A stretch of DNA of 64,000 nt from VBDM01 sp035519135 (GCA_035519135.1 DATIWX010000097.1:13902-77901), one strand, 5' to 3'; positions 42,263 to 52,569 are shown, counted from the first letter of the stretch. A program made the numbers and translations. Notes: generated from the letters alone by a model not told the origin.

Positions 42263-43554
42263 TCGATCATTCCCGCCGCCAGCGTCTGGTTGCTGACCTC
42301 GTCGACAAGTATAAAGGAACCGGTCGCGCGATCGGTCCGGTATGAGTCGACGTAGATCGGCTGGGCGAGCGCAAGGGCCACGTAAGCGACGTCGTTCATC
42401 ACCAGGCCCGCGGGCACGGCATGCTCTTCGAGCGTGTTGACGTCGACGCGAGAGTTCAGCGAAATAAGCCTGGCGGGCACGCTGCGGGTGGTGTGCTTGA
42501 GCACGAATCGCGCGGCCGGCAGGGCGCGCGCGTCGAGCGGCTCGGAAGAGAGCCAGCAGATGCGCGCCTCGATCGCCTTCGCCGCTCGCGGCGCAACGTC
42601 CGGGTCGGCGAGCATGTCCCCGCGGGAGATGTCGATGTCGTCGGTGAGAACCACGTTCACCGAGGCGCCCGCCACCGCGACGGGCAGCGATCCGTCGAGG
42701 GAGACGATGTCCTTTACGACGGTGCGGCGGCCCGAGGACATCGCGAGCACCTCCGCGCCCCGGAAGAGGACGCCCGACTCGATGCGGCCGGCGTAACCGC
42801 GGAAGTCCGACCCCGTTCCCGAACGCACGACCAGCTGCACCGGGAGGCGCAAGGGCAGCGCGCCGGCCTCGTCCACGGCGTCGATCTCCTCGAGAGCCGC
42901 CAGCAGGCCTGGCCCCCGATACCAATCCATGCTGGGGCCGCGCTCGACGACCAGATCCCCGCGCAGCGCCGAAATCGGTATGAAGCGAAGGTCGGCAACC
43001 TCAAGCGGCGAGACGAACGCGAGGTAGTCGCTCCGGATTCGCTCGAACACCGCCTCGTCGAAACCAACGAGGTCCATCTTGTTCACCGCCACGATGATGT
43101 GGCGCACGCCGAGCAGGTGCGCGATATAGGTGTGGCGGCGCGTCTGCGGCAGCACGCCCTTGCGGGCATCGATCAGGATCACCGCCGCGTCGGCGGTGGA
43201 GGCGGCGGTGACCATGTTGCGCGTGTATTGCTCGTGGCCCGGCGTATCGGCGATGATGAACTTGCGCCGGGGGGTGGCAAAGTAGCGGTAGGCGACGTCG
43301 ATCGTTATGCCCTGCTCGCGCTCGGCTTCCAGCCCGTCGGTGAGAAGCGACAGGTCGAGGTCGTCCTGGCCCCGCCGCTGCGAAGCGCGCGCCAGTGCGG
43401 CAAGCTGGTCCTCGAAGACCGCGCGAGTATCATGCAGGAGCCGCCCAATCAGGGTGCTCTTGCCGTCGTCAACGCTGCCGGCGGTGATGAACCGCAGCAC
43501 GCCTCTGTCCTCCACGGCTTGCTCCGGGTGCTCGATTTCGGCAGAAAGGGTCAC
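42259..43554 (-). CDS. cysN: Sulfate adenylyltransferase large subunit, GTPase CysN
   Basis: 431 residues from a GTG start one base after the cysD stop. The EF-Tu-like GTPase has the P-loop GSVDDGKSTLIGRLL, EREQGITIDVAYRYF, DTPGHEQYTRNMVT and NKMDLVG. There is no APS kinase domain at the C-terminus. With CysD it makes adenosine 5'-phosphosulfate, and GTP hydrolysis drives the reaction. An open frame continues upstream inside cysD, but the family N-terminus and the cysD stop favour this start. Confidence 0.94.
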   Translation of the reverse strand: MTLSAEIEHPEQAVEDRGVLRFITAGSVDDGKSTLIGRLLHDTRAVFEDQLAALARASQRRGQDDLDLSLLTDGLEAEREQGITIDVAYRYFATPRRKFIIADTPGHEQYTRNMVTAASTADAAVILIDARKGVLPQTRRHTYIAHLLGVRHIIVAVNKMDLVGFDEAVFERIRSDYLAFVSPLEVADLRFIPISALRGDLVVERGPSMDWYRGPGLLAALEEIDAVDEAGALPLRLPVQLVVRSGTGSDFRGYAGRIESGVLFRGAEVLAMSSGRRTVVKDIVSLDGSLPVAVAGASVNVVLTDDIDISRGDMLADPDVAPRAAKAIEARICWLSSEPLDARALPAARFVLKHTTRSVPARLISLNSRVDVNTLEEHAVPAGLVMNDVAYVALALAQPIYVDSYRTDRATGSFILVDEVSNQTLAAGMIE

Positions 43555-43555
43555 C

Positions 43556-44497
43556 TCAGAAGTATCCCTGTCTCTTGCGGCGTTCCATGGAGACCTCGGA
43601 AGCCCGGTCGTCCATGCGCGTTGCGCCGCGCTCCGTAACCGTGGTGACGGCGGTCTCGGAGATGATTTCGGCCGGCGTGCGGGCCAGCGATTCGACCGGA
43701 CAGGTGCAGCTGATGTCGCCCACCGTGCGGAAGCGTACCGAAAGCTCTTCCGCCGCCTCGCCTTCGCGCGGCGGCGTGATATCGGTGACCGGCACGAGCA
43801 GCCCGTTCCGGCGCACCACGCTCCTGCGGTGCGCGTAGTAGATCGAGGGCACAGCGAGCCGTTCGCGCTCGATGTACTGCCAAACGTCGAGCTCGGTCCA
43901 GTTGCTGATGGGGAACACGCGCATATGCTCGCCCTTCGCCACCCGGGTGTTGTAGAGGCTCCACAGCTCGGGGCGCTGATTCTTCGGATCCCATTGGCCG
44001 AACTCGTCGCGAAAGGAAAACACGCGTTCCTTGGCGCGGGCCTTTTCCTCGTCACGCCGCGCCCCTCCGATCGCGGCGTCGAACGAGAACTCGGCGAGCG
44101 CCTCGAGCAGTGTTACCGACTGCGCGGCGTTGCGGCTGTCCTCGGGCCGGCGCAGCTTCACGGTGCCCCGGTGCATCGAGTCCTCGACCGAGCGCACCAG
44201 CAACCTCTCTCCCAGTTCCGCCGCGCGTGCGTCGCGGAAGGCGATTACCTCGGAAAAATTGTGGCCGGTGTCGATGTGAAGCAGAGGGAACGGGAACCGC
44301 GCCGGCCGGAAGGCTTTCTCCGCAAGGCGGAGCAGCACGATCGAGTCCTTGCCACCCGAGAAAAACAGCACGGGGTTGGCGCATTCACCCGCGACTTCGC
44401 GCAGGATGAAGATCGCCTCCGACTCGAGCCAGTCGAGGTGGCGGCGAGAGGACTGCGCGATCGGGTCCGACCCGGTCTTTTCGAGCACGGCGCTCAC
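43556..44497 (-). CDS. cysD: Sulfate adenylyltransferase small subunit CysD
   Basis: 313 residues from a GTG start that overlaps the cysH stop (GTGA). The PP-loop ATP pyrophosphatase motif is FFSGGKDSIVLLRLA, followed by HIDTGHNF, GGARRDEEKARAKER and the C-terminal RRKRQGYF. It is the catalytic subunit that joins ATP and sulfate to form APS. It is 11 residues longer than E. coli CysD, which is within the family range. Confidence 0.95.
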   Translation of the reverse strand: MSAVLEKTGSDPIAQSSRRHLDWLESEAIFILREVAGECANPVLFFSGGKDSIVLLRLAEKAFRPARFPFPLLHIDTGHNFSEVIAFRDARAAELGERLLVRSVEDSMHRGTVKLRRPEDSRNAAQSVTLLEALAEFSFDAAIGGARRDEEKARAKERVFSFRDEFGQWDPKNQRPELWSLYNTRVAKGEHMRVFPISNWTELDVWQYIERERLAVPSIYYAHRRSVVRRNGLLVPVTDITPPREGEAAEELSVRFRTVGDISCTCPVESLARTPAEIISETAVTTVTERGATRMDDRASEVSMERRKRQGYF

Positions 44498-45213
44498 GCC
44501 GGCTCCCTTGTACGTGCCAGGCGCCCGTCCAGGGCCAAGTGCAGCCCGCATTCGCGGGCCTCGTGCAGCTCCCACCACCAGCGGCCGGCCCGCGCATCCT
44601 CGCCGGCGACCGTCGGACGCGTGCAGGGCGCGCAGCCTATGGAGCGGTAGCCCTGGTCGTGAAGCGCGTTGTAGGGAATGTTCCGGTTGTGGAGGGTTTT
44701 CCACACGTCGTTCTCGCTCCAGTCGGCGAGGGGGTTGAGCTTCACCATGCCGCGCGCAACGTCGTGTTCCTGGACCTCGATCTCGGCTCGCGTAGCGCCC
44801 TGCTCGCGGCGTTGGCCCGTGATCCAGGCTTTCTTCCCCGCGAGCGCGCGCTCCAGAGGTTCGACCTTGCGGATGTGGCAGCAGCGCTTGCGCAGCTGCA
44901 CGCTCTCGTAGAACGCATCGCGCCCGAAATTCCCGACATACTCCGCAAGCGAGGCCGGGTCGGGCCGGAAGACCTGTACTTCGTAGCCGTAACGTTCACG
45001 GATCGCGGCGATCACGTTGAGCGTGTCCGCGTGCAGCCTCCCGGTATCCAGCGTGAAGATCCCGATTCCGAGCTGGTGCCGCAGTATCACGTCCGTGATC
45101 ACCATGTCTTCCGCGGACAGGCTCGAGGCCAGTGCCGTCGGCGCGTGCGCGATAGCCGCGTGCCGCAGCAGCCGCTCGAGCTCCGCGGTCTTCTCTTCCA
45201 GCGATTCGCTCAT
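44494..45213 (-). CDS. cysH: Assimilatory adenylyl-sulfate (APS) reductase CysH
   Basis: 239 residues. The cluster-binding cysteines are present: a Cys pair in RKRCCHIRKVEPL and a second CxxC in GCAPCTRPTVAGEDARAG. This [4Fe-4S] pattern marks the APS-specific reductase and not the PAPS reductase of E. coli. It fits the absence of an APS kinase in the operon. It reduces APS to sulfite and AMP. It overlaps the DUF934 gene by four bases on one side and cysD on the other. Confidence 0.95.
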   Translation of the reverse strand: MSESLEEKTAELERLLRHAAIAHAPTALASSLSAEDMVITDVILRHQLGIGIFTLDTGRLHADTLNVIAAIRERYGYEVQVFRPDPASLAEYVGNFGRDAFYESVQLRKRCCHIRKVEPLERALAGKKAWITGQRREQGATRAEIEVQEHDVARGMVKLNPLADWSENDVWKTLHNRNIPYNALHDQGYRSIGCAPCTRPTVAGEDARAGRWWWELHEARECGLHLALDGRLARTREPA

Positions 45214-45728
45214 GGCTTCCCTGCGGCGAGGCGGCGCCTGAACAGAGGGAGCGGCCTGAGCGCCGAGGTCTGGTACCCCTCGCTGAAGGTGTCGAGCGCC
45301 CCAAGGGCTTCTCGCGCGTCCTGGTCTTCACGCAGGACGAATGCGTCGAACCCGCACTGCTTCATGAAATGCAGGTGGTCGTGCAGCACGTCGCCGATCG
45401 CGCGCAGTTCGCCCCTGTAGCCGTAGCGCTCGCGAAGTAAGCGCGCGGTCGAGTAGCCGCGGCCGTCGCCGAACTTGGGGAAGTTCACCGCGACGAGGGC
45501 GAAGCGCTGCAGATCTCCGGCGATCGCCTCCGGTCCCTCGTTCGCATCGAGCCACACGCCGAGCTTGCCGGGGTAGGCCAGAAATCCCTCGCGGTGCGCC
45601 AGCCAAAGCGGGAGCGGAACGATGACGTCGCCCTGGGACGGCAGCTCGGGCGCCTCGCCGCCGGGTCCGCGGCTAAGCAGGCGCCAGCTGTCCGCGACGA
45701 TGCGCTGCTCTTTGATCAGCGTTGCCAT
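45210..45728 (-). CDS. DUF934 sulfur-assimilation accessory protein
   Basis: 172 residues from the ATG giving MATLIKEQRIVADSWRLL. It has the DUF934 centre FPKFGDGRGYSTARLLRERY and a C-terminal DVLHDHLHFMKQCGFDAFVL. The family is nearly always next to the assimilatory nitrite/sulfite reductase and APS reductase genes of beta- and alphaproteobacteria, as here, but its biochemical role is not known. The start lies 56 bases inside the end of the sulfite reductase gene on the same strand, which implies strict coupling. Confidence 0.92.
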   Translation of the reverse strand: MATLIKEQRIVADSWRLLSRGPGGEAPELPSQGDVIVPLPLWLAHREGFLAYPGKLGVWLDANEGPEAIAGDLQRFALVAVNFPKFGDGRGYSTARLLRERYGYRGELRAIGDVLHDHLHFMKQCGFDAFVLREDQDAREALGALDTFSEGYQTSALRPLPLFRRRLAAGKP

Positions 45729-47388
45729 AGACGGATTCCTTGAAAGGTTCGACACCGACGCGGCGCACCACGTCGATGAAGCGCTCGGCGTCGCTGTCGC
45801 GGCGCGAGAGATAGCACTCGATGAGCTTCTCGACGACGTCGGGGATCTCGGCGCGCGCGAACGACGGGCCGATGACCTTGCCGAGCGAAGCGCCGCCGCC
45901 GGGCCGGATTTCGCCCTGGTTGCCGCCGACTTCGATCTGGTACCACTCCTCGCCGTTTTTGTCGACGCCCAGGATGCCGATGTGCCCGACGTGGTGGTGG
46001 CCGCAGGCGTTCATGCAGCCGGAAATGTTGAGGTCGATCTCGCCAATATCGTGCAGGTAGTCGAGGTCGTCGAAGCGCTGCTGGATGGCCTCGGCCACCG
46101 GGATCGATTTGGCGTTCGCGAGCGAGCAGAAATCGCCGCCCGGGCAGCAGATGATGTTGGTGAGCAACCCGACATTGGGGGTGGCGAATCCCAGTACCTT
46201 TACCTCTTGCCACAGCGAATGCAAATCGGCGAGCTGTACGTCGGCGAAAATCAGGTTCTGCTCGTGCGAAACCCTCAGCTCGCCGAACGAATAGCGGTCG
46301 GCGAGATCGGCAATGCTCTCCATCTGCTCGGCGGTGACGTCCCCCGGCGGTACGCCGGTCTGTTTGAGCGAAAGCGTGACGGCGGCATAGCCGGGCCGCT
46401 TGTGGGGGTGGACGTTCCTGCGGTGCCAGCTGGCGAATGCCTTGTCGGACGCGAGTGCGCCGTCGAACCTTGCGTCCGTCGCGGGCAGCTGCAGATAATC
46501 CGGTCGCGTAAACCGGCGCTCGATGCGCGCAATCTCCTCGGGAATGAGCGTCGACGCGCCGTCCTTGAGATGGGCCCATTCGGCCTCGACCTCCTCGCGA
46601 AATCGCTCCGGGCCGCGCTCCTTCACGAGGATCTTGATGCGCGCCTTGTGGATGTTGTCGCGCCGCCCGTAGCGGTTGTAGACGCGCAGTATCGCCTCGC
46701 AATAGCTGAGCAAGTGCTGCCAGGGGAGAAACTCGCGGATCACGGAGCCGATCATCGGGGTGCGTCCGAGACCTCCGCCGACCAGCACCTTGAAACCGAC
46801 TTCGCCCCGAGCGTCGCGCACCGCGTGCAGACCGATGTCGTGCACTGCCACCGCCGCCCGGTCCGATCGGGCACCGTTCATCGCGAACTTGAACTTGCGC
46901 GGAAGGTAGGTGAACTCGGGGTGGAACGTCGACCACTGGCGGATGATCTCGCACCAGACGAAAGAATCGACGATCTCGTCCTGAGCAACGCCCGCGAAAT
47001 GGTCGGTGGTGATGTTGCGGAAGGAATTGCCCGAGGTCTGGATCGCGTGCATCTGCACGGTCGCGAGCTCCGCGAGGATGTCGGGTACTTGCGGCAGCTT
47101 GGGCCAGTTCAGCTGCAAATTCTGCCGCGTGCTGAAATGGCCGTAGCCGCGGTCATACTTCCGGGCGATGTGCGCGAGCTTTCTCAGCTGCCGCGTCGAC
47201 AGCAGCCCGTAGGGAATCGCGATGCGGAGCATGGGCGCATAGCGCTGCACGTAGAGCCCGTTGCGGAGGCGCAGCGCCCGGAACTCGTCTTCGGAGAGCT
47301 TGCCGGCGAGATAGCGCCGCGTCTGATCGCGGAACTGAGAGACGCGCTCGTCAACGAGCTTCTGGTCGATTTCGTCGTAGAGGTACAT
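45673..47388 (-). CDS. cysI: Assimilatory sulfite reductase, sirohaem subunit CysI
   Basis: 571 residues from MYLYDEIDQKLVDERVSQF. The nitrite/sulfite reductase half-domains are visible (YGHFSTRQNLQLNW, VGGGLGRTPMIG). The [4Fe-4S]-sirohaem cysteines are in CCPGGDFCSLANAKSI and NISGCMNACGHHHVGH. It reduces sulfite to sulfide by six electrons. The electron donor (CysJ or ferredoxin) is not encoded here, and the partner may be ferredoxin. The frame is open upstream through the tauE gene; the chosen ATG lies five bases after the tauE stop. Confidence 0.95.
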   Translation of the reverse strand: MYLYDEIDQKLVDERVSQFRDQTRRYLAGKLSEDEFRALRLRNGLYVQRYAPMLRIAIPYGLLSTRQLRKLAHIARKYDRGYGHFSTRQNLQLNWPKLPQVPDILAELATVQMHAIQTSGNSFRNITTDHFAGVAQDEIVDSFVWCEIIRQWSTFHPEFTYLPRKFKFAMNGARSDRAAVAVHDIGLHAVRDARGEVGFKVLVGGGLGRTPMIGSVIREFLPWQHLLSYCEAILRVYNRYGRRDNIHKARIKILVKERGPERFREEVEAEWAHLKDGASTLIPEEIARIERRFTRPDYLQLPATDARFDGALASDKAFASWHRRNVHPHKRPGYAAVTLSLKQTGVPPGDVTAEQMESIADLADRYSFGELRVSHEQNLIFADVQLADLHSLWQEVKVLGFATPNVGLLTNIICCPGGDFCSLANAKSIPVAEAIQQRFDDLDYLHDIGEIDLNISGCMNACGHHHVGHIGILGVDKNGEEWYQIEVGGNQGEIRPGGGASLGKVIGPSFARAEIPDVVEKLIECYLSRRDSDAERFIDVVRRVGVEPFKESVYGNADQRAAHRRGQLAPA

Positions 47389-47393
47389 GGCGG

Positions 47394-48260
47394 TCAGCTC
47401 GCCGACCTGGAAAGGGCGGGAAGCCTCACCCTGAAGAAGACGTACAACAAGGCCGCGTCGAGCAGGACCGCGACCGTCATGGGCCCGTACGCGGTGGCGC
47501 CGTGCACCAGTTTCAGGTCGATCAGCACGCGCGAGAGGCCGAAGCCGACTATCCAGACGTCGAAGCTCATGCAGACGCGGCGGAACGTTTCCGGGTCGAG
47601 CCGGCGAATGAGCCAGGCGCCCAGAGGGATACCCAGCAGCACGCCCGGCACGATCGTCGAAGCGATCTCCAGGCTGTCCACCGCGAACAGTCCGAGGTGG
47701 TAATAGGCGATGGCGGTCAGGGTTGACTCGACCACCCGGATCAGGCCGAGCCCGGCGCGGAATTCCTGCTTCACCAGTCCCTGGTTGTTGAACAGCACCG
47801 CCATGGGCGGTCCGGAGATGGTCGTGACTGAATAGAGAAAGCCGAGGCCGGCGCCGAAGGGAAGTCCAAACAGCTTTTCCGAGCGAATCGGCCTGCGCAC
47901 GCCGGCCGCCTGGAACAGGATGAGGGGCAGGAGGAATGCGTAGGTGGCGAACTTCAGCCAGCCCGGATGGATCGATGCCAGGAGGTAGCTGCCCAGCGCA
48001 ACGCCCGGCAACAGCCCGATGAGAATCGGGTAGACCCTTCTCCACACTGCCGGGACGCTCGCTCGGTTGATGAAGAGAACGTAGAAGTTGATGAAGACTT
48101 CGACCAGGACCAGCGCCGGATTGAGGACGCGGTTGGTGAAGAAGAGCAGGCCCACAGGCACGGTGAGCGAGGAGAAACCGTAGCCGAGCGCGCCGTTGAC
48201 GAAGGCGGCGAAGAAGGTCATCGCGACGATGGCGATCGTTCCGGTCTCGATCGAGAACAT
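47394..48260 (-). CDS. TauE/SafE-family sulfite or sulfonate exporter
   Basis: 288 residues with about eight membrane helices. TauE/SafE features are FFAAFVNGALGYGFSSLTVP near the N-terminus and FLYSVTTISGPPMAVLFNNQ at the repeat. Members move sulfite, sulfoacetate or related anions. Being the first gene of the sulfate operon, a role in sulfite export or sulfate uptake is likely, but direction and substrate are not proven. Confidence 0.9.
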   Translation of the reverse strand: MFSIETGTIAIVAMTFFAAFVNGALGYGFSSLTVPVGLLFFTNRVLNPALVLVEVFINFYVLFINRASVPAVWRRVYPILIGLLPGVALGSYLLASIHPGWLKFATYAFLLPLILFQAAGVRRPIRSEKLFGLPFGAGLGFLYSVTTISGPPMAVLFNNQGLVKQEFRAGLGLIRVVESTLTAIAYYHLGLFAVDSLEIASTIVPGVLLGIPLGAWLIRRLDPETFRRVCMSFDVWIVGFGLSRVLIDLKLVHGATAYGPMTVAVLLDAALLYVFFRVRLPALSRSAS

Positions 48261-48371
48261 GGTGCGTTTGCAGTCCTTCCGCGAAAGGAAAGCATCGTAG
48301 CGTCGTGGTCTTATACCTCAAAAGACTTTCATGTTAGAATTTAATAACAATCAAACATATGCCGTAACTAC
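48261..48371. promoter_or_regulatory. Divergent regulatory region between tauE-cys operon and the cysB-type gene
   Basis: The region is markedly AT-rich in 48330-48365 (TTAGAATTTAATAACAATC) within GC-rich surroundings. On the minus strand a TATAAG (48315-48310) could be a -10 box for tauE, without a good -35 at the right distance, as expected for an activated promoter. This is where a LysR-type CysB would bind. I cannot place an exact T-N11-A box. Confidence 0.5.
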
Positions 48372-49310
48372 ATGAATTTCCAGCAATTACGGTACGTCAG
48401 GGAGACGGTGAGGCAGGGCCTGAACCTCACCGAGGCGGCGAAGACGCTGCACACGTCCCAGCCGGGAGTGTCCAAGCAGATCCGCGAGCTGGAGACCGAG
48501 CTCGGCGTGGAGATCTTCGTGCGCCACGGCAAGCGCATCGTCGCCGTCACCGAGCCCGGCAAGGCCGTGGTCGACGTCATCGATCATCTGCTGCAGGAAG
48601 CGGAAAACTTGAAGCAGGTCGGCCGCGAGTTCAAGGACCAGGCCTCGGGCACGCTGACCATCGCGACCACGCACACGCAGGCACGCTACTCCCTGCCCAA
48701 GGTGGTGGGCGCGTTCAAGCGCCGCTACCCCAAGGTGCACCTCACCATCAAGCAGGGCAGTCCGCCGCAACTAGCCGAAATGGTGGTGGCACGCGAAGCC
48801 GACATCGCGATCGCCACCGAGGCCCTGGGCAGCTATCCCAAGCTGCTTGCGCTGCCCGGCTACGAGTGGAGCCACTGCGTGGTGGTGCCGGCCAAGCATC
48901 CGCTCGCGACGCATGATCGGCTGTCGCTCGAAGAGCTCGCGCGCCAGCCGATCATTACCTACGATCCCGCGTTCGCCGGAAGGAGCCATATCGACGAAGC
49001 CTTCCGGGCGCAGGGACTCACGCCGGACATCGTGCTCTCGGCGGTCGACTCCGACGTCATCAAGACCTACGTCGAACTGGGTCTGGGGATCGGTATCATC
49101 GCCGCGATGGCCTTCGACGAGAAGCGCGACCGCGCGTTGCGCTCGCTCGAGGCCGGGCACCTGTTCGGCAGCATGACGACGCGCGTCGCGGTACGGCGCG
49201 GCGCCGCACTGCGCGGGTTCGCCTATACGTTCATCGAGCTGTTCTCGCCGCGGCTGAACCGAAAGCTCATCGAAACTGCGCTCGCGGGCAAGGAAGCATA
49301 CGAGCTCTGA
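48372..49310 (+). CDS. cysB: CysB-type LysR regulator
   Basis: 312 residues. The HTH is MNFQQLRYVRETVRQGLNL with AAKTLHTSQPGVSKQIRELE, which matches CysB/Cbl. The ligand domain contains ATTHTQARYSLPKVVGAFK and KQGSPPQLAEMV, the segment that holds sulfate or N-acetylserine in CysB. It is divergent from the operon it should control. Whether it is CysB proper (N-acetylserine) or Cbl-like (APS) cannot be told from sequence alone. Confidence 0.93.
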   Translation: MNFQQLRYVRETVRQGLNLTEAAKTLHTSQPGVSKQIRELETELGVEIFVRHGKRIVAVTEPGKAVVDVIDHLLQEAENLKQVGREFKDQASGTLTIATTHTQARYSLPKVVGAFKRRYPKVHLTIKQGSPPQLAEMVVAREADIAIATEALGSYPKLLALPGYEWSHCVVVPAKHPLATHDRLSLEELARQPIITYDPAFAGRSHIDEAFRAQGLTPDIVLSAVDSDVIKTYVELGLGIGIIAAMAFDEKRDRALRSLEAGHLFGSMTTRVAVRRGAALRGFAYTFIELFSPRLNRKLIETALAGKEAYEL

Positions 49311-49402
49311 ACGCGCACGGCCTTCCGCAAGAATCGGGTGGCTGGCTGCGTCGCGGCTGCCTATACTGGCCGTCGTCAGCAGAACGGACGAGTGAGCTGC
49401 CC

Positions 49403-50287
49403 ATGAAGATGAACACGCCCTTCGCAGCCGAGTGCGATGCCTATCGCACCGTCGAGCAGGCGATCGAGTATCTCCAGGACAATGCCCGGGAACAGCCGCG
49501 CCTGGCCGATGTCGCGGCACGCGTGGGCCTGTCGGAATTCCACTTCCAGCGCCGCTTCTCGGAATGGGCTGGAATCAGCCCGAAGCGCTTCCTGCAGTAT
49601 CTGACCAAGGAGTATGCAAAGGAGGCACTGCGCAACCACGAGGACGTGCTCGGGGCTGCGTATGCAGCGGGCCTGTCCTCACCCGGGCGGCTGCACGATC
49701 TCCTGGTGACCTGCGAGGCGGTGTCCCCCGGCGAGCAACGCTCGCGGGGAGAAGGCGTCGCCATCCGCTACGGGTTTCATGCCACGCCCTTCGGCCCATG
49801 CCTGCTTGCGACCACCGTCAGGGGAATCTGCCGGCTCGCGTTTGTCGGGCCGGATGGGAACGAGGCGGAGGTCGAGAAGCTCAGGCGGAACTGGCCGCGC
49901 GCGCAGTTGGCGCACGATCAGGACGCAACGGAGGAGCTGGTTTCGTCGATCTTCGACCCGACGAACCGCGGCAAGCCGCTGCACCTGTGGGTGAGGGGAA
50001 GCAATTTCCAGATCAAGGTATGGGAAGCGCTCTTGCGGATCGCCCCGGGTCAGCTGGCAAGCTACGAGCACGTGGCCCGCGCCGTCGATCGTCCCCGGGC
50101 TTCGCGGGCGGTCGGCGCCGCGGTGGGTGCGAACCCCGTCGCGGTGCTCATTCCCTGTCACCGCGTCATCCGCAAGGCGGGCGATTTCGGCGACTACCGC
50201 TGGGGCCTGGCGCGCAAGCGTGCGCTCGTCGGCCGCGAGGCGGCGGCGCGCGACGCGACGGCTGGACTGACCCTGTCGGCCGCCTAG
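49403..50287 (+). CDS. AraC HTH fused to O6-methylguanine-DNA methyltransferase (Ada-like, N-terminal domain missing)
   Basis: 294 residues. The first 105 residues are an AraC-type HTH (AIEYLQDNAREQPRLADVAA, RVGLSEFHFQRRFSEWAGIS, PKRFLQYLTKEYAKEAL). The C-terminal part is the methyltransferase, with the acceptor Cys252 in IPCHRVIRKAGDFGDYRWGL. Ada in E. coli has an extra N-terminal zinc domain that receives a methyl group from phosphotriesters and switches on transcription. That domain is absent here, so the regulator must be triggered otherwise or work only as a repair protein. It shares a CTAG stop overlap with mgtC. Confidence 0.93.
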   Translation: MKMNTPFAAECDAYRTVEQAIEYLQDNAREQPRLADVAARVGLSEFHFQRRFSEWAGISPKRFLQYLTKEYAKEALRNHEDVLGAAYAAGLSSPGRLHDLLVTCEAVSPGEQRSRGEGVAIRYGFHATPFGPCLLATTVRGICRLAFVGPDGNEAEVEKLRRNWPRAQLAHDQDATEELVSSIFDPTNRGKPLHLWVRGSNFQIKVWEALLRIAPGQLASYEHVARAVDRPRASRAVGAAVGANPVAVLIPCHRVIRKAGDFGDYRWGLARKRALVGREAAARDATAGLTLSAA

Positions 50288-50988
50288 TCGCCCGTCGGTG
50301 ATATGCGGAACGCCGTGACCGTGGAAAGGGCGTTGAGGGCGGCGGAAAGCTCGCGGGTCTTCTCCCGCTCCGGCGAGTGGATCACCATCTGGTACTCGAA
50401 GGTCTTTCCGTCTCCCGTGACGCTGTAGTTCATGTTGGCGACGACGAATCCCTGCCGCTCGACGATCGAGCGCAGGTCCGCTTCAGGCAGGGTTTCGGTG
50501 CGGGTGAAGGCCACGGTGAGATTCGCGTAGAACTCGATCGGCATGCTGCGCTCGATCCAGCGGAACACGGAGAGGACGATGAGCGTGAGTGCCGTGGCGA
50601 TCCCCGCCGGGAAATAGAAGCCCACGCCTATCATCACGCCGATCCCGGCCGTGATCCAGATCGAGGCGGCGGTGGTCAGTCCGCGCACGGTCAGACCTTC
50701 CCTCATGATGACGCCGGCACCGAGGAAGCCGATACCGGTCATGATCCCCTGCGCCATGCGTGTCGGGTCGATGTTGACCTTCTCCAGGGAGAAAGACTCG
50801 AACCAGGTGTCCTGATACACGGTGAGCACCATCAGCATGGAGGAGGACAGGCACACCAGGGCGTGCGTGCGGAAACCGGCGGGCCTGCCGTGGTAGCTGC
50901 GCTCGAGACCTATGATCCCGCCCGCGGCGAGCGCGATCAGGAGGTGCAGCGCGATCGCGGCGTAGTTGTCGTGCCAGATCGAGGTCAT
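50284..50988 (-). CDS. MgtC/SapB-family membrane protein
   Basis: 234 residues. Four or five helices occupy the first 140 residues, with the MgtC signatures AGGIIGLERSYHGRPAGFRT and GIGFLGAGVIMREGLTVRGL. A soluble C-terminal ACT-like domain follows (LTVAFTRTETLPEADLRSIV, EYQMVIHSPERE). MgtC proteins help cells survive low magnesium or acid by limiting ATP synthase. The upstream context gives no hint of a magnesium riboswitch. Confidence 0.9.
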   Translation of the reverse strand: MTSIWHDNYAAIALHLLIALAAGGIIGLERSYHGRPAGFRTHALVCLSSSMLMVLTVYQDTWFESFSLEKVNIDPTRMAQGIMTGIGFLGAGVIMREGLTVRGLTTAASIWITAGIGVMIGVGFYFPAGIATALTLIVLSVFRWIERSMPIEFYANLTVAFTRTETLPEADLRSIVERQGFVVANMNYSVTGDGKTFEYQMVIHSPEREKTRELSAALNALSTVTAFRISPTGD

Positions 50989-51022
50989 CGCAATCGTCTC
51001 AGGATGCCGTGACGACGCCGGT

Positions 51023-52447
<1,425 letters not shown>

Positions 52448-52480
52448 CTCGCGCCCTCCTTTCTTTCGAAAAAAGTTTGC

Positions 52481-52555
52481 GAGCGCCGTTGCACTGTGGA
52501 TCCCCCGAGCCTGGCGGGCGCCGGAACCGGCTGCCCGTTGCAACGCTCCTCGAGG
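52481..52555 (-). ncRNA. SAH riboswitch in the ahcY leader
   Basis: Read on the minus strand, the leader contains CCTCGAGGAGCGTTGCAACG, then a loop, CGCCCGCCAGGCTCGGGG, and after a spacer CAACGGCGCTC. CCTCGAG (52555-52549) pairs with CTCGGGG to form P1, and GAGCG (52548-52544) pairs with CGCTC at 52485-52481 to close the pseudoknot. The conserved GAGGAGCG, CCAGGCTC and AACGGCGCTC blocks are those of the SAH riboswitch class found before ahcY in proteobacteria. Bound SAH stabilises the fold and turns on ahcY. The ribosome site follows 25 bases later. Confidence 0.9.
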
Positions 52556-52563
52556 AGCGCCGC

Positions 52564-52569
52564 ATTATA
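52564..52569 (-). promoter_or_regulatory. -10 box of the ahcY promoter
   Basis: A perfect TATAAT reads on the minus strand at 52569-52564. It would start transcription about seven bases downstream, at the 5' end of the SAH riboswitch. The -35 region (near 52587-52592) does not match TTGACA. The site lies in the short gap after the HD-GYP gene. Confidence 0.7.
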
